Source: DATNNN01 sp035601815 | Lineage (GTDB): Bacteria; Pseudomonadota; Alphaproteobacteria; Rhizobiales; Xanthobacteraceae | Direction of reading: 5' to 3' | Assembly: GCA_035601815.1 (NCBI GenBank) | Contig: DATNNN010000273.1 | Location: 1 to 5,099, forward strand | DNA: 5,099 nt | Part shown: positions 1 to 5,099 of the stretch, piece by piece | Layout: every line of letters begins with the position of its first letter | Position numbering within the stretch: the stretch's first letter is position 1 | Translations under genes and position numbers: made by a program | The notes under the pieces: generated by a model | Told to the model about the DNA's origin: nothing | Database searches by the model: none | What the model saw: only the letters and a program-made list of their open reading frames with translations

Positions 1-577
1 CCTGGTCTACGACGACTTCGAATTCACCACGCCGGCGCAGGTGGAGCCCAAGCTCTACGAGCGCACGCTCACCATGAACGGCGTGTCGAAGACCTATTGC
101 ATGACCGGCTGGCGCATCGGCTACGGCGCCGGCCCCGAGCCCTTGATCGCGGCCATGGGCACGCTGCAATCGCAGTCGACCACCAACCCGTCGTCGATCT
201 CGCAATGGGCGGCGCTCGCCGGCCTCGACGGGCCGCAGGACTTCATCGCCAAGAACAACAAGGTGTTCAAGGAGCGCCGCGACCTCGTGGTGTCCATGCT
301 CAACCAGGCAAACGGGCTCAGTTGCCCGAAGCCCGAGGGCGCGTTCTACGTGTTTCCGTTCTGCGCCGGCGCCATCGGCAAGACCGCGCCGTCGGGGAAG
401 AAGATCATGACCGACGAGGACTTCGCCAAGGAGTTGCTCTCGGCGGAGGGCGTCGCCGTGGTGCATGGCTCGGCGTTCGGGCTGGGGCCTGCGATCCGCA
501 TTTCCTACGCCACCAAGACCAAGGACCTGGAGGAAGCCTGCCGGCGCATCCAGCGGTTTTGCGGGGGCTTGCGCTGA
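1..577 (+). CDS. PLP-dependent aminotransferase, aspartate aminotransferase-like (C-terminal part, 5' end outside window)
   Basis: This is the C-terminal 191 residues of a class I (fold type I) aminotransferase, read in the frame that begins at base 2; the start codon lies upstream of the window. The PLP-binding lysine is in NGVSKTYCMTGWRIGYG, at visible residue 30 (codon 89-91). It is followed by the family's GWRIGY segment and by a TNPSSISQWAA stretch typical of aspartate aminotransferase-type enzymes. The arginine that binds the substrate alpha-carboxylate in this family fits visible residue 166 in IRISYA, and the C-terminus RRIQRFC is typical of rhizobial members. The likely reaction is cytoplasmic amino-group transfer between aspartate (or a related amino acid) and 2-oxoglutarate. 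Rhizobia often carry several paralogues (aatA/aspC type), so substrate and gene symbol are left open. No frameshift or internal stop is seen. No terminator follows before the DUF992 gene 160 nt downstream. Confidence 0.5.
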   Translation, partial: LVYDDFEFTTPAQVEPKLYERTLTMNGVSKTYCMTGWRIGYGAGPEPLIAAMGTLQSQSTTNPSSISQWAALAGLDGPQDFIAKNNKVFKERRDLVVSMLNQANGLSCPKPEGAFYVFPFCAGAIGKTAPSGKKIMTDEDFAKELLSAEGVAVVHGSAFGLGPAIRISYATKTKDLEEACRRIQRFCGGLR

Positions 578-737
578 CGGTCTTCCGCCCGGAGCGGCAG
601 GTAATCATGAAGCGGGTATTGCACTGCACTGCGGTGAAAAACCGCGCCGGTACGCTCGCCTGCGACCCGGAGGCGCGCTATCTTCCGCGCGCCAACAGAT
701 TCCTCGAACCGAACCAGAACCACTGGAGAGCCAAACC

Positions 738-1208
738 ATGATCCGTCGTACAAGTCTTGCCGTCGCCGCTGCCGCCGCGCTTGCGCTCAGCGCCGGCGCG
801 GCTGCCGCCCAATCCCGTGTCGAAGTGGGCACGCTCGACTGCCAAGTGGCGCCGTCGGTGTCCTTCATCGTCGGCTCCGTGCGCGAGCTGCGCTGCGTTT
901 TCCTTCCCAATCGCGGCAGCCGGCCGCACCACTATCGTGGCATCGTGCGCCGCGTCGGCGTCGACATCGGCGCTAGCGCCGGCGGACGGCTGGTGTGGGC
1001 GGTGTATGCGCCGACCTATAACATCAACCGCAAGGATCTCGTCGGCAACTACGGCGGCGCCTCGGCCGGCATCGCGGCCGGCGCCGGAGTCGGCGCCAAC
1101 GCGCTGTGGGGCGGCTCGCGCAACACCATCGCGCTGCAGCCGATCTCGGTCGAGGGCAGCCTCGGCGTGGGCATCGCGGCGGGTGTCGCCGGGCTCGAGC
1201 TTCGCTAA
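738..1208 (+). CDS. DUF992 domain-containing secreted protein
   Basis: A 156-residue protein starting at ATG 738, supported by GGAG at 725-728, 9 nt upstream. Residues 1-24 form a Sec-type signal peptide: two arginines at 3-4, a hydrophobic Ala/Leu core, then an AAA|Q-like cleavage site near residues 24/25. The mature part matches the DUF992 pattern as I remember it: a GTLDC start, a second cysteine in LRCVF, YRGIVRRVGVDIG, LVWAVYAPT, a GNYGGASA segment, a glycine-rich GAGVGANALWGG stretch, and a final LQPISVEGSLGVGIAAGV block. The only two cysteines of the mature protein, C35 and C53, could form a disulfide in the periplasm. The family has no established function; export and a glycine-rich beta fold are all that can be inferred. 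A strong terminator follows 18 nt after the stop, so this gene ends its transcription unit. Confidence is high for the family, nil for the biochemical role. Confidence 0.5.
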   Translation: MIRRTSLAVAAAAALALSAGAAAAQSRVEVGTLDCQVAPSVSFIVGSVRELRCVFLPNRGSRPHHYRGIVRRVGVDIGASAGGRLVWAVYAPTYNINRKDLVGNYGGASAGIAAGAGVGANALWGGSRNTIALQPISVEGSLGVGIAAGVAGLELR

Positions 1209-1226
1209 GCCCATATCTTCACGTCG

Positions 1227-1262
1227 AAGCGCCGCCGGCCCGGCCGGCGGCGCTTTCGTTTT
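1227..1262 (+). terminator. Rho-independent terminator after the DUF992 gene
   Basis: A perfect inverted repeat joins 1229-1240 (GCGCCGCCGGCC) to 1242-1253 (GGCCGGCGGCGC), extended by two A-T pairs at 1227-1228 and 1254-1255. This gives about 13 bp of nearly all-GC stem with a 3-nt loop. It is followed by a T-rich run, TTTCGTTTT (1254-1262). It begins 18 nt after the DUF992 stop codon. There is no matching T-run for the minus strand, so it acts in the + direction only. It separates the upstream genes from the EF-G-like/amidase unit. Confidence 0.5.
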
Positions 1263-1410
1263 GGGCGCAAGAGCCCGCTACCGAGGACCTCGGGCGTGAC
1301 GCCGCAATAGGCAGTCGCCCCGAGCTTGCGCCCTCCGCCGTCACCTGAAACGATAGTGGTCCGGCGTCCCTGCAAAGCCGAACCCGAACACCGGGCGCCC
1401 CACGCCGGCA
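1263..1410 (+). other. Intergenic leader/promoter region of the EF-G-like gene, rich in inverted repeats
   Basis: This stretch lies between the terminator and the Shine-Dalgarno of the EF-G-like gene and must contain that gene's promoter if the terminator is efficient. I cannot assign -35 and -10 boxes with confidence; TTGCGC at 1326-1331 with AACGAT at 1349-1354 has 17-nt spacing but matches consensus poorly. Direct reading shows several inverted repeats. GGGCGCAAG (1263-1271) pairs with CTTGCGCCC (1325-1333). CCGAGG (1281-1286) pairs with CCTCGG (1288-1293). GGCGT (1293-1297) pairs with ACGCC (1299-1303). CCGGCGT (1361-1367) pairs with ACGCCGG (1402-1408). Such repeats are common by chance in DNA this GC-rich. 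No convincing coding ORF is present. Confidence 0.5.
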
Positions 1411-1417
1411 AGGGAGG
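1411..1417 (+). promoter_or_regulatory. Shine-Dalgarno of the EF-G-like gene; decides the ATG 1423 start
   Basis: AGGGAGG at 1411-1417 ends 5 nt before ATG 1423. An in-frame GTG at 1417-1419 would add only two residues but overlaps this ribosome-binding site, so ATG 1423 is the better start. Confidence 0.5.
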
Positions 1418-1422
1418 TGTCG

Positions 1423-3480
1423 ATGGCTGCAACTCCTGCGGCAAACGGCAGTGGTCCCAAGGGTCCCCGCGCCATCGCGCTGGTGGGCCCATTCCAGGCC
1501 GGCAAGACGACGCTGCTCGAAGCGATCCTGGCCCGTACCGGCGCGATCCAGCGCCCGGGCACCGTCGACGCCGGCACCACGGTCGGCGACGCCTCCGCCG
1601 AGGCGCGCGCCCACAAGATGAGCGTCGAGCTCTCGGTCGCCTCCACCAGCTTTCTCGGCGACACCTACACCTTCCTCGATTGCCCCGGCTCCATCGAGTT
1701 CATGCAGGAGATGCGCGCCGTGCTGCCGCCGGTCGACGCCGCCGTGGTGGTGTGCGAGGCCGACGAGCGCAAGGTGCCGCAACTGCAGCTCGTGCTGCGC
1801 GAGCTCGAGGAATGGAACGTCCCGCGCTTCCTCTTCCTCAACAAGATCGACAAGGCCGACAAGCGCGTGCGCGAGACCATTGCGCTCCTGCAGCCGGCGT
1901 CGCGGGTGCCGCTGGTGCTGCGCCAGATCCCGATCTGGAAGGACACAATCGTGGTCGGCTTCGTCGATCTCGCGCTCGAGCGCGCCTTCGTCTACCGCGA
2001 GCACGCGGCGAGCGAGGTGGTGCCGCTCGGCGGCGAGGACGCCGACCGCAAGAAGGAGGCGCGCTTCTCCATGCTGGAAAAGCTCGCCGACCACGACGAC
2101 CAGCTCATGGAGCAGCTGCTGGAGGACATCGAGCCGCCGCGCGACAAGGTGTTCGACGATCTCGCCAAGGAGCTGCGCTCGGGGGCGATCTGCCCGGTGC
2201 TGATCGGCTCGGCCACCCGCACCAACGGCGTGCTGCGCCTGATGAAGGCGCTGCGCCACGAAGCGCCGGGGCTCGCCGACACGGTCAAGCGCCTCGGCGT
2301 CGCGGCCAAGGACGCGGCCGGCCAGGTGATGAAGACGCTGCACACCACCCACGGCGGCAAGCTCACGGTGACGCGCGTGCTCACCGGCGAGATCGGCGAG
2401 GGCGCGAGCGTCGTCGGCGCCAAGGGCGAGGCCGCGCGCGTTGCCGGCGTGTTCAAGCAGATGGGGGCGGCGACCGAGAAGCGCGCCGCCGCCGCGGCCG
2501 GCGACACCGTCGCCCTCGGCAAGCTCGAGCCGATCGTCACCGGCGACACGATCACCACCGGCAAGCAGCCGGTGAAGCAGATCGCGGCCGTCGTGCCGCC
2601 GCCGCCGGTGATGGGGCTCGCCATCGCGGCGCGCGACCGCAAGGACGACGTGAAGCTCGGCCAGGCGCTGCACAAGCTGGTGGAGGAGGATCCCTCCCTC
2701 GTCGTGGTGCACAACGCCGAGCAGGGCGAGATCGTGCTATGGGGCCAGGGCGAGATGCACCTGCGGGTCGCGGTGGAGCGGCTGCAGAACCGCTTCGCCA
2801 TCGCCTCCAGCACGCGCGCGCCACGGATCGGCTATCGCGAGACCATCCGGAAGAGCATCAGCCAGCGCGGCCGCCACAAGAAGCAGTCGGGCGGCCACGG
2901 GCAGTTCGGCGACATCGTGGTGGACATCAAGCCCTTGCCGCGCGGCGGGGGCTTCGTGTTCGATGAGACCATCACCGGCGGCGCGGTGCCGCGCCAGTAC
3001 ATACCGTCGGTGGAGGAAGGCGTGCGCAGCTACCTCAACCACGGGCCGCTGGGCTTCCCCGTGGTCGACGTGCAGGTGACGCTCACCGACGGCTCGTACC
3101 ACACGGTCGATTCCTCCGACATGGCGTTCCAGCTCGCCGGCCGCCTCGCCATGAGCGAAGGGCTGCCGCTGTGCCAGCCGGTGCTGCTCGAGCCGATCCA
3201 CGCCGTCGACATCGTCTGCCCGACGGACGCGGTCGCCAAGATCAACGCCATCCTGTCGCAGCGGCGCGGCCAGATCTTGGGGTTCGACGCGCGCGAGGGC
3301 TGGGACGGCTGGGACGTGGTCAAGGCCATGCTGCCGGAGTCGGAGATCGGCGACCTCATCATCGAAGTGCGCTCGGCGACGGCCGGCGTCGGCGGGCTCA
3401 GCTTCAAGTTCGACCACCTGCAGGAATTGACCGGCAAGCAGGCCGATCAGGTGGTGGCGGCGCGCAAGGCCGCGGAATAG
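1423..3480 (+). CDS. Elongation factor G-like GTPase (EF-G2/FusA2-like, divergent G domain)
   Basis: A 685-residue protein close in length to canonical EF-G (about 690-705) and showing all five domains. The G domain plus G' insert spans roughly 1-280: P-loop GPFQAGKT at 22-29, NKID at 140-143, and the G5 GSA with S263-A264. Domain II is roughly 295-375. Domain III is roughly 390-465, with the GQGEMHLRV motif. Domain IV is roughly 470-585, with KKQSGGHGQFGD at 486-497 and the tip SYHTVDSS, whose H560 matches the E. coli EF-G His583 position. Domain V follows from PVLLEPIHAVDIV at 586. Two signatures are unusual. The G3 motif reads DCPGS (86-90) in place of DTPGH, so the catalytic histidine is Ser90. 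The switch I RGITI motif is replaced by HKMSV (64-68), with Ser67 where the magnesium-binding threonine normally sits. It should bind GTP and the ribosome, but ribosome-stimulated hydrolysis is doubtful. It is probably an accessory EF-G paralogue, not the housekeeping FusA, which usually lies in the rpsL-rpsG-fusA-tuf operon; those genes are absent here. The amidase gene follows after 20 nt. Confidence 0.5.
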   Translation: MAATPAANGSGPKGPRAIALVGPFQAGKTTLLEAILARTGAIQRPGTVDAGTTVGDASAEARAHKMSVELSVASTSFLGDTYTFLDCPGSIEFMQEMRAVLPPVDAAVVVCEADERKVPQLQLVLRELEEWNVPRFLFLNKIDKADKRVRETIALLQPASRVPLVLRQIPIWKDTIVVGFVDLALERAFVYREHAASEVVPLGGEDADRKKEARFSMLEKLADHDDQLMEQLLEDIEPPRDKVFDDLAKELRSGAICPVLIGSATRTNGVLRLMKALRHEAPGLADTVKRLGVAAKDAAGQVMKTLHTTHGGKLTVTRVLTGEIGEGASVVGAKGEAARVAGVFKQMGAATEKRAAAAAGDTVALGKLEPIVTGDTITTGKQPVKQIAAVVPPPPVMGLAIAARDRKDDVKLGQALHKLVEEDPSLVVVHNAEQGEIVLWGQGEMHLRVAVERLQNRFAIASSTRAPRIGYRETIRKSISQRGRHKKQSGGHGQFGDIVVDIKPLPRGGGFVFDETITGGAVPRQYIPSVEEGVRSYLNHGPLGFPVVDVQVTLTDGSYHTVDSSDMAFQLAGRLAMSEGLPLCQPVLLEPIHAVDIVCPTDAVAKINAILSQRRGQILGFDAREGWDGWDVVKAMLPESEIGDLIIEVRSATAGVGGLSFKFDHLQELTGKQADQVVAARKAAE

Positions 3481-3483
3481 TCA

Positions 3484-3490
3484 AAAGGAA
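3484..3490 (+). promoter_or_regulatory. Ribosome-binding site of the amidase gene
   Basis: AAAGGAA at 3484-3490 lies 10 nt before ATG 3501 inside a 20-nt intergenic gap. There is no room for a terminator or an ordinary promoter in this gap, supporting co-transcription with the EF-G-like gene. Confidence 0.5.
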
Positions 3491-3500
3491 ACTTCCATCC

Positions 3501-5048
3501 ATGAACGAGACCACTGCCGTGCGCGCGCCGTCGCCATTTGCCACGGTGCGCGACCTCACGCACATGCTGCGCGACCGCAAGATCAGCGCGGTCGAACTCC
3601 TCGACCTGCACCTCGCCCGCGTGCGCGCGGTAAATCCTGCGCTCAACGCCGTGGTGGCGCTGGACGAGGACGGTGCCCGGCAACAGGCGCGGCGCGCCGA
3701 CGAGGCGCTGGCCGCCAAGAAGCCGCTCGGCCCGCTGCACGGGCTGCCCATGACGATCAAGGATTCCTTCGAGGTGGTGGGCATGCCCGCCACCTGCGGA
3801 ATAGTGGCGCTGCGCGACCATCGCCCGCGCCGCGACGCCGACGCGGTCGAGGCGGTGCGCGCGGCGGGGGCGGTGATCTTCGGCAAGAGCAACGTCCCGG
3901 AAGGCGCCGGCGACCACCAGTCGTACAACCCCGTCTATGGCCTGACGCGCAATCCGTGGAATCTCGGCCGTTCCGCCGGCGGCTCGTCGGGCGGCGCCGC
4001 GGCGGCGGTGGCGAGCGGCATGACGCCGCTCGAGATCGGCAGCGACATCGGCGGCTCGATCCGCTGCCCGGCGCACTTCTGCGGGGTGTTCGGCCACAAA
4101 CCGAGCTATGGCTTGGTACCCATGCGCGGCCATATCCCGCCGCCGCCGGGATGCCTGAGCGAAGCGGTGATGGGTGTCGCGGGGCCGATCGCGCGCAGCG
4201 CCTATGACCTCGAGCTCGCGCTTGACCTCGTGGCGCGGCCGAACGACCTCGACCGCAAGGGCAAGGTCTGGCGCCTGCCGCCGCCGCGGCGCGAACGGCT
4301 GCAGGATTTCCGCGTGGCGCTGTGGGCCGACGACAAGCACTATCCGGTGGACCCGGCGTATCTCGCCGCCATCCACGCCTTCGCCGACGACCTGCGCAAG
4401 CTCGGCGTCAAGGTGAACGAGGCGCGGCCGCAGATCGATCCCCTGGCGAGCGACGACATTTTCGTCGCCACGCTGTTCGGCATCTGGTCGAACGGGCTGC
4501 CCGAGGAGCAGATCAGGGCCTACGCCGCGGCCATGGCGGGCTTTGCCGCCGACGACAGGAGCTGGCCCGCGCGCATCGGCCGCGCTTTCGGCCAGAACGT
4601 GCGCGACTGGAGCCGGCTGCAGGAGAAGCGCGAGCACCTCATGCGCGCCTGGGTGCCGTTCTTCGGCGACCACGACGTGCTGATCGCGCCGGTGATGACG
4701 ACGGCGGCCTTTCCGCACGACACCTCGGGCCACGACCACTCGGCGCAGCTCCACCGCACCATCAAGGTGGGCAGCGGGACGCGGCCCTACCTCGACAACC
4801 TGATGTGGCCGGGGCTGATCACGGTGGCGGAGCTGCCGGCGACGGCGGTGCCGATCCGCCGCATGGTCGACGGCGTGCCGGTGGGGGTGCAGGTGGCGGG
4901 CGGTTTCCTCGAGGACCGCACCACGCTCTGCTTCGCGCAGCTGGTCGAGGAGGAGTTCGGCGGCTTCATTGCGCCGGACGAGAAGCTGTTTACGGCGCCG
5001 CTCCTGGCCCTTAAGAAGCCCGCGCACGGCCAGTTGACTTGTCCGTGA
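3501..5048 (+). CDS. Amidase (amidase signature family hydrolase)
   Basis: A 515-residue cytoplasmic amidase-signature enzyme with no signal peptide; the length is usual for the family. The complete Ser-cisSer-Lys catalytic triad is visible: Lys87 in PMTIKDSF, cis-Ser162 in the GGSSGG motif (160-165), and nucleophile Ser186 in GSDIGGSIR. The 24-residue spacing from Ser162 to Ser186 equals that in characterised members such as FAAH. The family hydrolyses C-N amide bonds to release ammonia or an amine through an acyl-enzyme; the substrate cannot be read from sequence. GatA (the glutaminyl/glutamyl amidotransferase A subunit) shares this fold, but no gatB or gatC is next to it, and its C-terminal half (IWSNGLPEEQ, then MTTAAFPHDTSGHDH) looks like a free-standing amidase. 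Start ATG 3501 has AAAGGAA 10 nt upstream and the N-terminus aligns with the usual family start (TVRDLTHMLRDRKISAVELLDLHLARV). It sits 20 nt after the EF-G-like gene. No terminator follows within the remaining 51 nt. Confidence 0.5.
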   Translation: MNETTAVRAPSPFATVRDLTHMLRDRKISAVELLDLHLARVRAVNPALNAVVALDEDGARQQARRADEALAAKKPLGPLHGLPMTIKDSFEVVGMPATCGIVALRDHRPRRDADAVEAVRAAGAVIFGKSNVPEGAGDHQSYNPVYGLTRNPWNLGRSAGGSSGGAAAAVASGMTPLEIGSDIGGSIRCPAHFCGVFGHKPSYGLVPMRGHIPPPPGCLSEAVMGVAGPIARSAYDLELALDLVARPNDLDRKGKVWRLPPPRRERLQDFRVALWADDKHYPVDPAYLAAIHAFADDLRKLGVKVNEARPQIDPLASDDIFVATLFGIWSNGLPEEQIRAYAAAMAGFAADDRSWPARIGRAFGQNVRDWSRLQEKREHLMRAWVPFFGDHDVLIAPVMTTAAFPHDTSGHDHSAQLHRTIKVGSGTRPYLDNLMWPGLITVAELPATAVPIRRMVDGVPVGVQVAGGFLEDRTTLCFAQLVEEEFGGFIAPDEKLFTAPLLALKKPAHGQLTCP

Positions 5049-5081
5049 TCGGCCCGGGGTGTAGCAGTCGCGCGAAAGCCG

Positions 5082-5088
5082 AGGAGGA
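5082..5088 (+). promoter_or_regulatory. Shine-Dalgarno of the next gene
   Basis: AGGAGGA at 5082-5088 is a near-perfect ribosome-binding sequence, 6 nt upstream of ATG 5095. It shows that a further + strand gene begins at the window edge, only about 46 nt after the amidase stop. Confidence 0.5.
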
Positions 5089-5094
5089 ACGCCG

Positions 5095-5099
5095 ATGCA
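5095..5099 (+). CDS. Start of an unidentified downstream gene (only ATG plus two bases visible)
   Basis: ATG at 5095-5097 is preceded by a strong Shine-Dalgarno at good spacing. Only the initiator codon and two bases of the second codon are inside the window, so nothing can be said about the product. The 46-nt gap to the amidase, with no hairpin plus T-run, suggests it may belong to the same operon. Confidence 0.5.

Noticed and set aside
631..645. Small hairpin GCGGT/ACCGC with a GAAAA loop between the aminotransferase and DUF992 genes
   Set aside because: The stem is only 5 bp and no T-run follows, so it is not a rho-independent terminator; such short stems are common in this composition.
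1326..1354. Possible -35/-10 promoter (TTGCGC, 17 nt, AACGAT)
   Set aside because: The match to sigma-70 consensus is poor, especially in the -10 box, so it is not listed as a promoter.
1417..1419. GTG as start of the EF-G-like gene
   Set aside because: It overlaps the Shine-Dalgarno AGGGAGG; ATG 1423 lies at proper spacing from that site.
1219..2712. Long antisense ORF (497 codons) opposite the EF-G-like gene
   Set aside because: Its translation is rich in His, Arg, Ala, Leu and Gly with no domain, as expected from the antisense frame of a GC-rich gene. The sense strand encodes clear EF-G domains.
1326..2966. 546-codon ORF in another + frame over the EF-G-like gene
   Set aside because: It is extremely Arg/Ala/Gly-rich and low in complexity, a third-position GC artefact of the true frame.
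3447..5027. Long antisense ORF (526 codons) opposite the amidase
   Set aside because: It is an Arg/His/Ala/Val-rich shadow with no recognisable motif. The sense strand carries the complete amidase triad.
3501..5048. Amidase read as GatA of the tRNA-dependent amidotransferase
   Set aside because: No gatB or gatC lies nearby, and the C-terminal half resembles free-standing amidases. The shared signature motif alone cannot support GatA.

Overview
The window is very GC-rich, with strong G/C preference at third codon positions in every gene. Gene content suggests an alphaproteobacterium of the Hyphomicrobiales (Bradyrhizobium, Rhodopseudomonas, Pseudolabrys or a relative). The pointers are a rhizobial-type class I aminotransferase and a small secreted DUF992 protein, a family I know mainly from that order. 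The assignment is inferred from family resemblance, not from a search. All genes lie on the + strand. I see no tRNA, rRNA, CRISPR array, insertion sequence or prophage sign, and it reads as ordinary chromosomal housekeeping and accessory sequence.

Layout: (1) positions 1-577 hold the C-terminal half of a PLP-dependent aspartate-type aminotransferase. (2) 578-737 is a short gap with no convincing promoter. It contains a 44-codon ORF whose stop overlaps the next start as ATGA. (3) 738-1208 encodes an exported DUF992 protein, closed by a strong rho-independent terminator at 1227-1262. (4) 1263-1422 is a leader or promoter region with several inverted repeats and a strong Shine-Dalgarno sequence. 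(5) 1423-3480 encodes a full-length but divergent elongation factor G-like GTPase. (6) 3501-5048, 20 nt further on, encodes an amidase-signature hydrolase with an intact Ser-cisSer-Lys triad. (7) A Shine-Dalgarno and ATG at 5082-5097 open another gene that runs off the window.

The terminator splits the window into two transcription units: aminotransferase plus DUF992 (possibly), and EF-G-like plus amidase plus the next gene (probably). The short gap and lack of a terminator suggest the EF-G-like factor and the amidase are co-transcribed, but nothing in the sequence shows a shared biochemical task.

The item most worth a second look is the EF-G-like protein. It keeps the five-domain EF-G layout, the P-loop, the NKxD motif and the domain IV tip histidine. 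The catalytic histidine of the G3 motif (DTPGH) is replaced by serine and switch I is strongly divergent, so it is unlikely to be a normal ribosome-activated translocase. I found no clear new multi-gene system here.
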